NCBI GenBank assembly: GCA_902778105.1
Contig: CACYWN010000018.1
Location: 1 to 49,266, forward strand
Length of the DNA: 49,266 bases
Source: an uncultured Bacteroidia bacterium
GTDB lineage: Bacteria; Bacteroidota; Bacteroidia; Bacteroidales; UBA932
Direction of reading: 5' to 3'
This document shows positions 1 to 8,026 of this stretch, piece by piece. The notes under the pieces were generated by a model. The model was not told the DNA's origin. It worked only from the letters and a program-made list of their open reading frames with translations, and made no database searches. Position numbers and translations under genes: made by a program. Within the stretch, counting starts at the first letter, position 1. Each line of letters begins with the position of its first letter.

Positions 1-825
1 CGGATGGGAGATGCGGCCCCAGCTGAGGTCGGTGATGTGGATGAGACCGTCCACGCCGCCGAGGTCCACGAACACGCCGTAGTTGGTGATGTTCTTGACC
101 GTTCCCTCGAGCACCTGGCCCTTCTCCAGCTTGGAGATGAGTTCGGCGCGCTTGGCCTCCTGCTCAGCCTCGAGCAGGGCCTTGTGCGAAACGACGACAT
201 TGCGGAACTCCTGGTTGATCTTGACGATCTTGAAGTCCATGGTGGTGTCCACATAGGCATCGTAGTCGCGGATGGGCTTGATGTCGATCTGGGAACCCGG
301 GAGGAAGGCCTCGATGCCGAACACGTCGACGATCATGCCGCCCTTCGTGCGGGTCTTGACATAACCCTTGACCACCTCGTTGTTGTCGTAGGCGGCGTTG
401 ACCATATCCCAAGACTTGAGCTGGCGGGCCTTCTTGTGGGAGATCACCAGCTGGCCCTTGCGGTCCTCAGCGGATTCGACGAGCACGTCGACCTTGTCAC
501 CGACCTTGAGGTCCGGGTTGTAACGGAACTCGGGGGCGGAGATGACACCTTCGCTCTTGGCGCCGATATTCACGACGACCTCGCGCTTGTTGATCGCGGT
601 GACGACACCTTCGACCACCTCGTTCTCGACCACCTTCTGGAGGGTCTGGTCGTAGAGGGCGGCGACTTCCTCGCGGTTCTCACCGGGGACGGCGTCGTTC
701 TCGAACGCATCCCAGTCGAACTCCTCGGGGGCGACGGAGGCGTTGAGGGGGGCCTTCTTGGTTTCTTTCTGGACAGGAGCCTCTACCTGAGCCTCTTCTG
801 CCACGTTCTTGATTTCTTCAGACAT
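1..825 (-). CDS. rpsA: 30S ribosomal protein S1 (N-terminal 275 residues, cut by window edge)
   Basis: S1 binds mRNA on the 30S subunit and helps initiate translation, which matters in a phylum that makes little use of Shine-Dalgarno pairing. The start codon is at 823-825 (MSEEIKNVAEEAQ). After an acidic leader of about 65 residues come S1 RNA-binding repeats at about residues 70-135 and 150-220, and a third begins at about 235 and runs off the left edge (GVFVDLGGVDGLIHITDLSWG). The 3' part lies outside the window. A sigma-ABfr promoter at 910-917 gives a leader of about 80 nt. The identification is secure from repeat order and sequence; the full length cannot be judged. Confidence 0.95.
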   Translation of the reverse strand, partial: MSEEIKNVAEEAQVEAPVQKETKKAPLNASVAPEEFDWDAFENDAVPGENREEVAALYDQTLQKVVENEVVEGVVTAINKREVVVNIGAKSEGVISAPEFRYNPDLKVGDKVDVLVESAEDRKGQLVISHKKARQLKSWDMVNAAYDNNEVVKGYVKTRTKGGMIVDVFGIEAFLPGSQIDIKPIRDYDAYVDTTMDFKIVKINQEFRNVVVSHKALLEAEQEAKRAELISKLEKGQVLEGTVKNITNYGVFVDLGGVDGLIHITDLSWGRISHP

Positions 826-880
826 AGTTTTTTTGTTGGAAACTAGTTGTTTAACATTATTTCTTGTGCCTTCGGGGGCG

Positions 881-910
881 AAAAAAAGGCACGCCTCCGG
901 AAAAGCGTGC
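881..910 (-). terminator. intrinsic terminator of corA
   Basis: Six-bp arms GCACGC (889-894) and GCGTGC (905-910) are followed, reading the minus strand, by a run of seven T (881-887). It sits 37 nt beyond the corA stop codon. The rpsA promoter (910-917) touches this hairpin. Confidence 0.7.
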
Positions 911-938
911 AAAGATACGAAAAAAAAACGAATTCCAA
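910..938 (-). promoter_or_regulatory. sigma-ABfr promoter for rpsA
   Basis: On the minus strand TATCTTTG occupies 910-917 and TTG occupies 936-938, 18 nt apart, matching the Bacteroidota -7 and -33 elements. Transcription would start near 903-906, inside the corA terminator stem. Confidence 0.75.
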
Positions 939-946
939 CAGGTCCC

Positions 947-1912
947 CTACAGTAATTTCTTCTTTTTGAAGACAATCCAGATGACCAGGCACGAAAGGGC
1001 CATGATCGCGAGGATGATGATCCAGTTCCAGAAGGACGCGTTGGGTTCGTCGGCCGCGATCATCGGCAGGCGGACGTTCATCCCGTAGAAGCCGGCGATC
1101 AGGGTGGGCGGCATCAGGAAAACGGACACGACCGTGAACACCTTCATGATCTTGTTCTGCTCGAGGTTGATCAGACCCAGGACCGTATCCTGCAGGTATT
1201 CAAGTCTTTCAAAGCAGAAATTCGTATGGTTGATCAGGGATGAGATATCCTGCAGGAGCACGTTCAGGCGCGAATCCAGCGCCTGGGGGACCTTGGTGCT
1301 CCGCATCAGGTTGGAAATCAGGCGCTGCTTGTCCACGACGTTCTCGCGGACCATCATCGTATTCTCCTGGAGCTGGGAGATGTCGATCAGGAGTTCCTGG
1401 TCGATGTCCTCCTCCTCGTTGATGCGCCTGGCATACTGGGAGATCTCCTTCGAGAGGAGCTCGATCATATCCGCATCCAGGTCGACGCGCTGGTCCAGGA
1501 TCGTGGCAAACACCGTAAAGCCGGAAGGGTACTGCTTCGGATTCACCTGCAGACGCCGCTGGAGTTCGGTGAAACTGCGGAGCGGAACCTCACGGAGCGT
1601 CGTGAGGGTCTGGTCCACGAGCGTGAAGGAAACGGCCTGCATCATGTATTCCTCGGCCCCCGGGGTCAGGAAGTTCGTATTCGCGAAGATGGCATCGTCC
1701 GTCTCGAAATAACGGGAGGAACTCTCGATTTCCTCCGCTTGCGCACGGCTCTGGATTTCCGTCCCGAGGAAGGCCTCCACGGCACGCTTTTCGACACCGG
1801 AAGGATCCACCAGGTCGATCCACACGGTGTCCTCGAGGGAGATCCTGGCAAAATCTTTCTCCGACTGGGAGACTCCGATCTTTCCGTTTTCTCTGAAGAA
1901 GATATTCAGCAT
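947..1912 (-). CDS. corA: CorA-like magnesium/divalent cation transporter
   Basis: A 321-residue protein of the CorA/MIT family, which forms pentameric inner-membrane channels for Mg2+ and sometimes Co2+ or Ni2+. The N-terminal cytoplasmic part is mixed alpha/beta. The C-terminus has two membrane helices, at about residues 250-275 and 292-316. The first ends in YGMN, which carries the family-defining GMN signature of the selectivity filter. The tail KKKKLL is basic and cytoplasmic, as usual. The length fits the family. It is transcribed alone from a strong promoter at 2000-2007 with an 88-nt leader and ends in the hairpin at 881-910. The exact metal preference cannot be read from the sequence. 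Confidence 0.93.
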   Translation of the reverse strand: MLNIFFRENGKIGVSQSEKDFARISLEDTVWIDLVDPSGVEKRAVEAFLGTEIQSRAQAEEIESSSRYFETDDAIFANTNFLTPGAEEYMMQAVSFTLVDQTLTTLREVPLRSFTELQRRLQVNPKQYPSGFTVFATILDQRVDLDADMIELLSKEISQYARRINEEEDIDQELLIDISQLQENTMMVRENVVDKQRLISNLMRSTKVPQALDSRLNVLLQDISSLINHTNFCFERLEYLQDTVLGLINLEQNKIMKVFTVVSVFLMPPTLIAGFYGMNVRLPMIAADEPNASFWNWIIILAIMALSCLVIWIVFKKKKLL

Positions 1913-1999
1913 ATCGTTCAGCGTGTTTTAGCTCCGGGCCAGTCGCACCGGATGGATTTTACATCGTTAACCAGCCACCATTACGGAAAAGGTAGCCTA

Positions 2000-2029
2000 C
2001 AAAGGTACGGATAATTCCGTTAATTACAA
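2000..2029 (-). promoter_or_regulatory. sigma-ABfr promoter for corA
   Basis: TACCTTTG at 2000-2007 with TTG at 2027-2029 on the minus strand, spacer 19 nt. This is a near-perfect Bacteroidota promoter. The leader of almost 90 nt holds no riboswitch that I recognise. Confidence 0.75.
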
Positions 2030-2082
2030 CACGCCGGGCCTAAAAAAACGAAACAGACCAGGAAAGATTTCCCAGTCTGTTG

Positions 2083-2156
2083 TCGGGATGATCCGACTCG
2101 AACGGACGACCCCTACGTCCCGAACGTAGTGCGCTAGCCAACTGCGCTACATCCCG
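2083..2156 (-). tRNA. tRNA-Pro (anticodon CGG)
   Basis: The minus strand folds as a complete cloverleaf: acceptor CGGGATG with CATCCCG, an anticodon arm CTACG/CGTAG enclosing a seven-base loop with CGG at positions 34-36, a T arm with GTTCGAGTC, and discriminator A. The length is 74 nt and CCA is not encoded. It lies 40 nt after rpsT on the same strand, so it may share the tRNA-Glu/rpsT transcript. Confidence 0.95.
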
Positions 2157-2195
2157 ATTGCCCATTGATGCCGGGCCGGCTAAGGATCCTGAAGC

Positions 2196-2450
2196 TTACG
2201 AAAGCTTGTTGATGTAGACCTGAAGACCGCTCTTGAGGTTGGAGGCCTTGTTCTTGTGGATGACGCCGATCTTCGCGAGCTTGTCGATCATCGCATAGAC
2301 CTTCGGAGCGCTCTCCTCGGCAGCTTTCTTGTCGGTGGTGTTGCGGAGGTCGCGGATCGCGTTCCTCGCCGTCTTTGCATAATACTTGTTATGCAATCTG
2401 TGCCTCTCGTTCTGGCGGGAAGCACGCTGAGCAGATTTCGTGTTTGCCAT
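2196..2450 (-). CDS. rpsT: 30S ribosomal protein S20
   Basis: An 84-residue basic, helical protein that binds 16S rRNA early in 30S assembly. The N-terminal MANTKSAQRASRQNERHRLHNKYYAKTAR segment style (lysine/arginine-rich helix, KSA motif) is typical of S20, and the length matches the family. It lies between tRNA-Glu (upstream, 23 nt) and tRNA-Pro (downstream, 40 nt) on the same strand. No separate promoter is visible, so co-transcription from the tRNA-Glu promoter is likely. Confidence 0.96.
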   Translation of the reverse strand: MANTKSAQRASRQNERHRLHNKYYAKTARNAIRDLRNTTDKKAAEESAPKVYAMIDKLAKIGVIHKNKASNLKSGLQVYINKLS

Positions 2451-2473
2451 TATGTTCTTTTTTTATCTTTTGG

Positions 2474-2545
2474 TAGTGGGTAGGAGAATCGAACTCCTAT
2501 TGCGGGAATGAAAATCCCGAGTACTAACCGTTATACGAACCCACC
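2474..2545 (-). tRNA. tRNA-Glu (anticodon TTC)
   Basis: The minus strand gives a 72-nt cloverleaf: acceptor GGTGGGT with ACCCACT (a G-U at the first pair), an anticodon stem CGGGA/TCCCG around a loop with TTC at 34-36, a T loop with TTCGATTC, and discriminator A. CCA is not encoded. It has its own promoter at 2588-2595. Confidence 0.95.
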
Positions 2546-2587
2546 GGCTCACCTTTCCGAAGCGGAGGCCCGCTCCAAAAGGGAATG

Positions 2588-2618
2588 CAAAGGTAAGAAG
2601 AATTTCCTAATCGGCCAA
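2588..2618 (-). promoter_or_regulatory. sigma-ABfr promoter for tRNA-Glu/rpsT/tRNA-Pro
   Basis: TACCTTTG at 2588-2595 and TTG at 2616-2618 on the minus strand, spacer 20 nt, about 45 nt ahead of tRNA-Glu. The -33 element almost touches the stop codon of the DUF4837 gene. Confidence 0.75.
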
Positions 2619-2619
2619 A

Positions 2620-3621
2620 TTATTTTTCATTATTTTTCCATTCGAACGAATAGAGGATGGACTCGACCTGCCGGAGATACTGCCGCTTGTCATATTTCGG
2701 CGCATAGACGAAGGCTTCCAGGACGATGATATCCTTCCCGTCCTGGCTGTAGAACGAGTGGGAGACGAAGGGGCCGCCCATGAAATCGCCCTGCACTTCC
2801 CAGAAACCGCGGGTCTCCATGAAATCGATCCCCCGGTATTTCAGGGAGCGTGCGGAAGGTTCAATGGCCGTGGAAGTGGTCATGTAGGTGCCGTCGAACA
2901 TTCCGGGAACATTCGCCTGCATCACCTCATTGCGGCGGGAGATGATGTTCTCCAGCGAGAAAGGATCCTTCTCCGGCAACGGATACCGGTAAATGAGGAC
3001 CGTCTGGTTGGTGTACTGCTTCTCGTCGGCGATCCACACGAAGTCATCCGTCTGCTTCCGGAGCTTGTAGCCCGACGGGAAATGAAGGATGCCGCCCGTG
3101 AGTTTCTCCACCGGATCGCGCAGGGTAAGCTCCTCGTACAGGATGGAGTTCGCGATGATGCGGTCGCGCTCGGCCGCCTCGAAGAACTCGGGCAGCTGCT
3201 CCCGGGCCTCAGCGATGATGGCCAGGGCGCCTTCCTGGTCATGGGCATTGACCTGGGCAACGCTCTGCGGCCTGGCCCACTGGTCCCGCTTGTACATCAT
3301 CCCGGTCGTCTGGTTCTGGGGATTGATGTTCAGGATCAGGATGTTGCGGTGCATCTTGAACATATTGTTGAAGCTGCCCGGAGGGACGTTCGCCAGGGTA
3401 AAAAGCGGCTCCCGCTGCGCGAGGTAAGGGCAGTCATCCGCCAGGATGCCGCGCAAAGCGTTTCCGATCTCGCCTTCCCAGTTGTCCTTGTCGATCACGA
3501 CGACGATTTCACCGGCCTTGCCGCTCACGTTCGGAAGGAGCGGTCCGCGGTTTTTCGATTTGCAGCCTGCGAGGGCCAGGAGAGCCGTCGCGAGGGCGAG
3601 GAACATAACGGTCTTTTTCAT
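2620..3621 (-). CDS. DUF4837 family lipoprotein
   Basis: A 333-residue envelope lipoprotein of a Bacteroidota-restricted family of unknown function. The signal sequence ends in LALAGC, with lipidated Cys20. The mature part begins GKAGEIVVVIDKDNWEG, the conserved opening of DUF4837, followed by alternating strands and helices and the segment HRNILILNI. It is the last gene of the set M23-like/dxr/rseP/DUF4837, with only 8 nt between it and rseP. That placement suggests an envelope role, but no activity is known. I assign the family from remembered sequence character, not a search. Confidence 0.8.
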   Translation of the reverse strand: MKKTVMFLALATALLALAGCKSKNRGPLLPNVSGKAGEIVVVIDKDNWEGEIGNALRGILADDCPYLAQREPLFTLANVPPGSFNNMFKMHRNILILNINPQNQTTGMMYKRDQWARPQSVAQVNAHDQEGALAIIAEAREQLPEFFEAAERDRIIANSILYEELTLRDPVEKLTGGILHFPSGYKLRKQTDDFVWIADEKQYTNQTVLIYRYPLPEKDPFSLENIISRRNEVMQANVPGMFDGTYMTTSTAIEPSARSLKYRGIDFMETRGFWEVQGDFMGGPFVSHSFYSQDGKDIIVLEAFVYAPKYDKRQYLRQVESILYSFEWKNNEK

Positions 3622-3629
3622 ATCAGGTT

Positions 3630-4961
3630 CTATCTTATCAATCTTCCGATGTCATTCCCGAATGCGAGCATCATCAGCAGGATGAGCAGCACCATTCCCA
3701 CCATCTGCGCCGCCAGGACGAATTTGTCCCCGGGTTTCCGGCCCGTCACCATCTCGTAGAGGCACATGACGATATGGCCGCCGTCCAGGGCCGGGATCGG
3801 AAGGAGGTTCATCACGCCCAGCATGATGGACAGCAGGGCCAGCAGCGTCAGGAACTGGTACCAGTCCCACTCGGCCGGGAACACCTGGCCGATGGCGATG
3901 AAACTGCCCACCGACTTGTAGGCCTCGGTCCGGGGCGTCGCAACGAGCCGGAGATCCTGCAGGTATCCGCCGATGGTGGAGAAGGTCAGCCGGAATCCGG
4001 CCGGGACGGCCTGCAGGAAACTGTATTCCCGCCTTTCATAACCCGGAAATACGGTATACACCCCCACCCGGCCGGTGGAATCGACCTGAAGGGCGACCTC
4101 GAGACTGTCCGGTCCCCGGAGGACCGAAACCGGAACTTCCCGGTCGGCATGGGCGGCAAAGACTTTCCGGGCATCCTGCAGATACGGGGTGGACTCCCCC
4201 GCCACCGCCACGATCCGGTCACCGCGCAGGAGGCGTTCCCCGTTGGGGACGGAGACGACCGTATCCACGACGAAAGGCACCGCCAGGTCGAACATTCCCG
4301 GAGAATTCAGCACCTCGCCGATCCGGGACTGGTCGATGTACAGTTCCAGGGTGTCAGCCCCGCGGAGGACCGTCGCCTTGCGGACGTCCCGCCGGGCCAG
4401 GTCGATCTGCAGGGTGGAGAAATCGTCCGGGACATAGTCGTCCAGGGCGAGGATCCGGTCGCCGGACCGGAAGCCCATGTCATAGGCCAGCTCATTGACA
4501 TAGATGGCATTGCCCTCATTCCGCAGATACGCCTCCCCCCAGATGTCCAGGATCAGGATATAGGCGAGGATGGCGAAGATGAAGTTGTTCAGCACCCCGC
4601 CGGACATCACGAGGAGACGCTGCCAGGCGGGATGGGTGCGGAACTCCCACGGCTGGGGATCCTGCTTGAGGGAATCCGTGTCCAGGGATTCGTCGATCAT
4701 CCCGGCAATCTTGCAGTAGCCGCCAAGGGGCAGCCAGCCGATGCCGTATTCGGTCTCCCACGCCGCCGCTTTCGGGAACAGTTCCGTAAACCAGGCCGAC
4801 TTCGTGGAAAAAAGCTTCACCCCGCCCAGGTCGAAGAACAGGAAGAACTTGTCCACCCGGATGTGGAACAGCTTGGCCCACAGGAAATGCCCGAGCTCAT
4901 GCAGGAGGATGAGCACGGACAGGGCCAGGATGACCTGGAGGGTCTTGACGAGAACTACCAT
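3630..4961 (-). CDS. rseP: RseP-type site-2 zinc protease (RIP)
   Basis: A 443-residue inner-membrane metalloprotease that cuts transmembrane anchors after a first periplasmic cleavage, as in RseA processing. The catalytic zinc motif HELGH is at residues 21-25 in the first membrane helix. The second motif, NLLPIPALDGG, is near residue 385, and the protein ends in membrane helices. Between them lies a periplasmic PDZ-type region (about residues 130-300), including the GDRILAL stretch. Family length is normal. Its start overlaps the dxr stop by 7 nt, indicating translational coupling. The pairing dxr-rseP is common in bacteria. No anti-sigma substrate is encoded nearby. Confidence 0.93.
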   Translation of the reverse strand: MVVLVKTLQVILALSVLILLHELGHFLWAKLFHIRVDKFFLFFDLGGVKLFSTKSAWFTELFPKAAAWETEYGIGWLPLGGYCKIAGMIDESLDTDSLKQDPQPWEFRTHPAWQRLLVMSGGVLNNFIFAILAYILILDIWGEAYLRNEGNAIYVNELAYDMGFRSGDRILALDDYVPDDFSTLQIDLARRDVRKATVLRGADTLELYIDQSRIGEVLNSPGMFDLAVPFVVDTVVSVPNGERLLRGDRIVAVAGESTPYLQDARKVFAAHADREVPVSVLRGPDSLEVALQVDSTGRVGVYTVFPGYERREYSFLQAVPAGFRLTFSTIGGYLQDLRLVATPRTEAYKSVGSFIAIGQVFPAEWDWYQFLTLLALLSIMLGVMNLLPIPALDGGHIVMCLYEMVTGRKPGDKFVLAAQMVGMVLLILLMMLAFGNDIGRLIR

Positions 4962-6109
4962 ATCAGATTGCGGGCACGGGCGAAAGCTTCGTCGTTCGTG
5001 GCGAAGATCTCTTCCAGGGAGGGTTCCGCTACAAAATCCGTGCGCGCAATCGTTTCGGAGACGACGGAGGCGATGTCATAGAAGCCGATCCGGTCCCCAA
5101 GGTAGGCGGCGACAGCCGCCTCGTTGGCCGCATTCAGGGCGCAGGGAACATTTCCGCCCCGGCCGATGGCGTCGAAGGAGAGCCGGAGGCAGGGGAACTT
5201 GTCCAGGTCCGGTTCGGAGAAGGTAAGGGCGCCCAGGGCGCTGAAATCCAGTTTCCGGTTGTTCAGCGGCAGGCGCTCCGGGTAAGCGAGCGCCAACTGG
5301 ATGGGCTCCCGCATGTCCGGACAGCCCAGTTGGGCGATGACGGCCCCGTCCACGAACTCCACCATCGAATGGATGACCGACTCGGGATGGACCACCACGT
5401 GGATCCGCTCCGGCTCCACGTCGAAGAGCCACTTGGCCTCGATCACCTCGAATCCCTTGTTCATCATCGTGGCGGAATCGATGGTGATCTTGGCGCCCAT
5501 GTTCCAGTTGGGATGGCGGAGTGCAAGGTCCTTGCCCGCCACTTCGATCTGCTCCCGCGGCCAGGTGCGGAACGGGCCGCCGGAAGCCGTGAGATGAATC
5601 CGTTCGACCGGATTGCCCCCGGCCGCCTGCAGACACTGGAAAATGGCCGAATGCTCGGAATCCACCGGGAGGATCTTCACCCGGTGACGACGGGCTTCCG
5701 CCATCACGATGGAGCCGGCGGCAACGAGGGTTTCCTTGTTCGCCAGGGCGATGTCCTTTCCGGCCCGGATGGCCGACAGCGTGGGCCGTAGCCCGCTGAA
5801 GCCCACCATGGAAGCGACGACGATGTCCACCTTCTCCCCCGTCACGAGGTCGCAGGCTGCGTCGATGCCGGCATGGGCTTCCGTAGCGGTTCCGGCGAGG
5901 GCGGCTTTCACCTCGTCGTACCGGGAGGTATCGCAAATGACCGCGTGCGGAACGGAGAATGCGCGCGCCTGCTCCACCAGGAGGGGCGCATTGCCGCCCG
6001 CGGAGATCATCTCCACTTCAAAACGGTCCGGATGCTGCCGGACCACATCCAGCGTCTGGCGACCGATCGACCCCGTCGATCCCAGGATGGCTATCCTTTT
6101 CTTTTCCAT
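4955..6109 (-). CDS. dxr: 1-deoxy-D-xylulose 5-phosphate reductoisomerase
   Basis: A 384-residue cytoplasmic enzyme making 2-C-methyl-D-erythritol 4-phosphate, the committed step of the MEP isoprenoid pathway; it uses NADPH and a divalent metal. The start at 6107-6109 is chosen because MEKKRIAILGSTGSIG directly opens the NADPH-binding fold. An upstream in-frame ATG would overlap the M23 gene. Recognisable motifs are GSTGSIG near the start, NKETLVAAG, PVDSEHSAIFQCL (metal and substrate site) and the Ser/Asn-rich stretch around MNKGFEVIEA. It lies 2 nt after the M23-like gene and overlaps rseP by 7 nt. UppS at 21833 acts later in the same isoprenoid flow. Confidence 0.96.
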   Translation of the reverse strand: MEKKRIAILGSTGSIGRQTLDVVRQHPDRFEVEMISAGGNAPLLVEQARAFSVPHAVICDTSRYDEVKAALAGTATEAHAGIDAACDLVTGEKVDIVVASMVGFSGLRPTLSAIRAGKDIALANKETLVAAGSIVMAEARRHRVKILPVDSEHSAIFQCLQAAGGNPVERIHLTASGGPFRTWPREQIEVAGKDLALRHPNWNMGAKITIDSATMMNKGFEVIEAKWLFDVEPERIHVVVHPESVIHSMVEFVDGAVIAQLGCPDMREPIQLALAYPERLPLNNRKLDFSALGALTFSEPDLDKFPCLRLSFDAIGRGGNVPCALNAANEAAVAAYLGDRIGFYDIASVVSETIARTDFVAEPSLEEIFATNDEAFARARNLIW

Positions 6110-6111
6110 CG

Positions 6112-6957
6112 TCAAAAACTGATATAGGCCGCAGGATCCACGGCTTCGCCTTCGTACCACAATTCCAGGCGGAGATGGTCTCCCTTCGTGAGTGAAGCGG
6201 AACTGCCGATCAGGGCGACGGGCGTTCCGGCCTTCACGACATCGCCAATCTTGCGGAGCAGCCGTTCGTTATGCTTGTACACCGACAGGATGTCCCCCTT
6301 GTGCTGGATGGCGATGGTATACCCCTCCGTATCGTCCCAACCGGAGAAAACGACCGTTCCGTCCAGGACGGACATCACGGTGGAACCGGAGGGCGCCGTC
6401 ACGTCCAGATACGGATGCAGGGCCCGGTCGAACCCCTGGGACACGACCCCCTTGACCGGGGTGTAGAAAGCGATTGCCTCGATCGGAAGGTTCCGGCGAG
6501 GGCCGGCGACTTCGAACTGCTCCGACTCCACCACCCGGGCACGGAGCGTGGAGTCCCGGCGGGCGAGGAAAGCGGTGTCCACCTCCTCCCGGGCGGCCTG
6601 CCGCATCAGGATCAGGCTGTCCAGCAGGAGCGGTTCCTCGCCGGCCACCACCTTCTTCAGGTTTTCGGTATAGAGTTCCCACTGGAGGATCTGGGTTTCC
6701 AGGGAATCGATGCGCATGGCATTCTGGACCGCCTGCCGGCGCGCCCGGGCATCCGGATAGCCCGGGATGAAGGTCCTCAGCGGCGTATAGGCGATGAGCA
6801 GGAACAGCAGCAGAAGCAGCAGGACGGAAACGGACACGATGGCGGCGATGGTGACGGAGCGGGAAAACACCCTCGACCACAGCCGCTCGTGCGACAGAGC
6901 GTCGGTCACCGCTACGCGATATTTCCTGGTCTGGCGCTTATTGTTGTCATTAGCCAT
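6112..6957 (-). CDS. membrane-anchored M23 (LytM-like) protein with an incomplete zinc site
   Basis: A 281-residue protein with a cytoplasmic basic N-terminus, one membrane helix (about residues 35-56), a coiled-coil-prone stalk (about 65-125) and a C-terminal LytM/M23 domain (about 165-281). Active M23 endopeptidases have HxxxD, a middle His and HxH. Here H181, D185, H229 and H261 are kept, but the last zinc ligand of HxH is R263 (HLRLEL). It probably binds or regulates rather than cuts peptidoglycan, like EnvC or NlpD. It is the first gene of the dxr/rseP/DUF4837 set and is divergent from ruvX. The inactivity is inferred from the substitution. Confidence 0.82.
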   Translation of the reverse strand: MANDNNKRQTRKYRVAVTDALSHERLWSRVFSRSVTIAAIVSVSVLLLLLLFLLIAYTPLRTFIPGYPDARARRQAVQNAMRIDSLETQILQWELYTENLKKVVAGEEPLLLDSLILMRQAAREEVDTAFLARRDSTLRARVVESEQFEVAGPRRNLPIEAIAFYTPVKGVVSQGFDRALHPYLDVTAPSGSTVMSVLDGTVVFSGWDDTEGYTIAIQHKGDILSVYKHNERLLRKIGDVVKAGTPVALIGSSASLTKGDHLRLELWYEGEAVDPAAYISF

Positions 6958-6974
6958 AAAAAATGTTATCTTTG
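6944..6974 (+). promoter_or_regulatory. sigma-ABfr promoter for ruvX
   Basis: TTG at 6944-6946, a 20-nt spacer and TATCTTTG at 6967-6974. The ruvX ATG at 6981 begins only 6 nt after the -7 element, so the mRNA is leaderless or nearly so. Confidence 0.75.
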
Positions 6975-6980
6975 CAATCT

Positions 6981-7466
6981 ATGGACAGACTTATCGGTAT
7001 CGATTACGGACGCAGACGCACCGGCCTTGCCGTGAGCGATCCGCTCCGCATCTTTGCCTCTGCCCTGGATACGGTCGATTCTGCAAAGTTAATAGATTAT
7101 CTCAAAAAATATGCGGAAAAAGAGACAATCGAACGCTTTGTCGTCGGCTATCCCACGAACCTGGACGGGCGTCCTGCCGAAGCCCGGGCCGACGTGGACG
7201 TGTTCCTGAAAGCCCTTGCGAAGGCCTTTCCCGATACGCCGGTGTCCCTGGAGGACGAACGGTTCACCTCCGTCCTCGCCCACCAGGCGATGATCGACGG
7301 CGGGATGAAGGCGAGCGACCGGCGCGACAAGCGGTCCGTGGACCGGATCAGCGCCGCCATCATCCTGCAAGGGTACATGGACCGCAGCTCGGGCGCGACT
7401 TTTGCAGTGAATCCGGATTCCGTCCCGGCGAGCCTGTCCCGCCAAAAGACAAGGAAAAGACGATGA
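6981..7466 (+). CDS. ruvX: RuvX/YqgF family putative Holliday junction resolvase
   Basis: A 161-residue RNase H-fold nuclease family member, linked to Holliday junction resolution and to pre-16S rRNA 5' end processing. MDRLIGIDYGRRRTGLAVSDP opens the fold, with acidic residue D8. VVGYPTNLDGRP and LEDERFTS carry the other conserved blocks, and DRISAAIILQGYMD the C-terminal one. I take the start at 6981, not the in-frame ATG at 6963, because the latter lies upstream of the promoter -7 element. Its stop overlaps the start of def as ATGA. Confidence 0.92.
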   Translation: MDRLIGIDYGRRRTGLAVSDPLRIFASALDTVDSAKLIDYLKKYAEKETIERFVVGYPTNLDGRPAEARADVDVFLKALAKAFPDTPVSLEDERFTSVLAHQAMIDGGMKASDRRDKRSVDRISAAIILQGYMDRSSGATFAVNPDSVPASLSRQKTRKRR

Positions 7467-8017
7467 TACAACCCATTTACCTCTATGGCTCGGAGGTCCT
7501 GCGCCGGAAGGCACAGCCTGCCGACCTCGAAAAAAAAGAAGAACTGAAAGCCCTCGTCCAGGACCTTCGCGATACCCTCGCCCGCGCCGACGGCTGCGGC
7601 CTCGCCGCCCCCCAGATCGGCGTGAGCCTCCGTGTCGTGATCGTGGACGGAGACGTGGTTTCCGACGTGTACGACTATCTTAAAGGCTTCCACCGCGTAA
7701 TCATCAACCCGGAAATTCTGGAAGAGAGCGAGGAGAAGAACACCTACTCCGAAGGCTGCCTGAGCATCCCGAACCTGTACTGCGACGTCGTCCGGCCCGC
7801 GCGGATCACCCTCCGCTACTTCAACGAGGATTTCGAGGAGGTCACCGAGACCCTGGACAAGTTCGCCGCCCGGATGGTCCAGCACGAGCTCTCGCACCTG
7901 GACGGCAACCTGTTCACGGACAACGTCCCGCCCATCCGCAAGAAGATGATCGCGGGCAAGCTCCAGAACATCGCCAAGGGAAAGGTCCACCCCCACTACA
8001 ACAGCAAACTCAAATAA
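7463..8017 (+). CDS. def: peptide deformylase
   Basis: A 184-residue iron/zinc hydrolase that removes the N-formyl group from new proteins. All three motifs are present: GCGLAAPQIG (residues 44-53), EGCLS with metal ligand C99, and QHELSH with ligands H141 and H145 and catalytic E142. HELSH is a minor variant of the usual HEIDH. The ATG overlaps the ruvX stop codon, so the two are translationally coupled. The C-terminal tail is basic. Confidence 0.95.
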   Translation: MIQPIYLYGSEVLRRKAQPADLEKKEELKALVQDLRDTLARADGCGLAAPQIGVSLRVVIVDGDVVSDVYDYLKGFHRVIINPEILEESEEKNTYSEGCLSIPNLYCDVVRPARITLRYFNEDFEEVTETLDKFAARMVQHELSHLDGNLFTDNVPPIRKKMIAGKLQNIAKGKVHPHYNSKLK

Positions 8018-8026
8018 CCAATTATC

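Noticed and set aside
1920-2000. A Mg2+ riboswitch in the corA leader
   Set aside because: The leader is about 88 nt and shows no conserved M-box-like or other riboswitch core that I can recognise.
7084-7091. TAACTTTG on the minus strand inside ruvX as promoter for the M23/dxr operon
   Set aside because: No TTG at the proper distance, and it lies over 120 nt upstream inside another gene; possible but unsupported.
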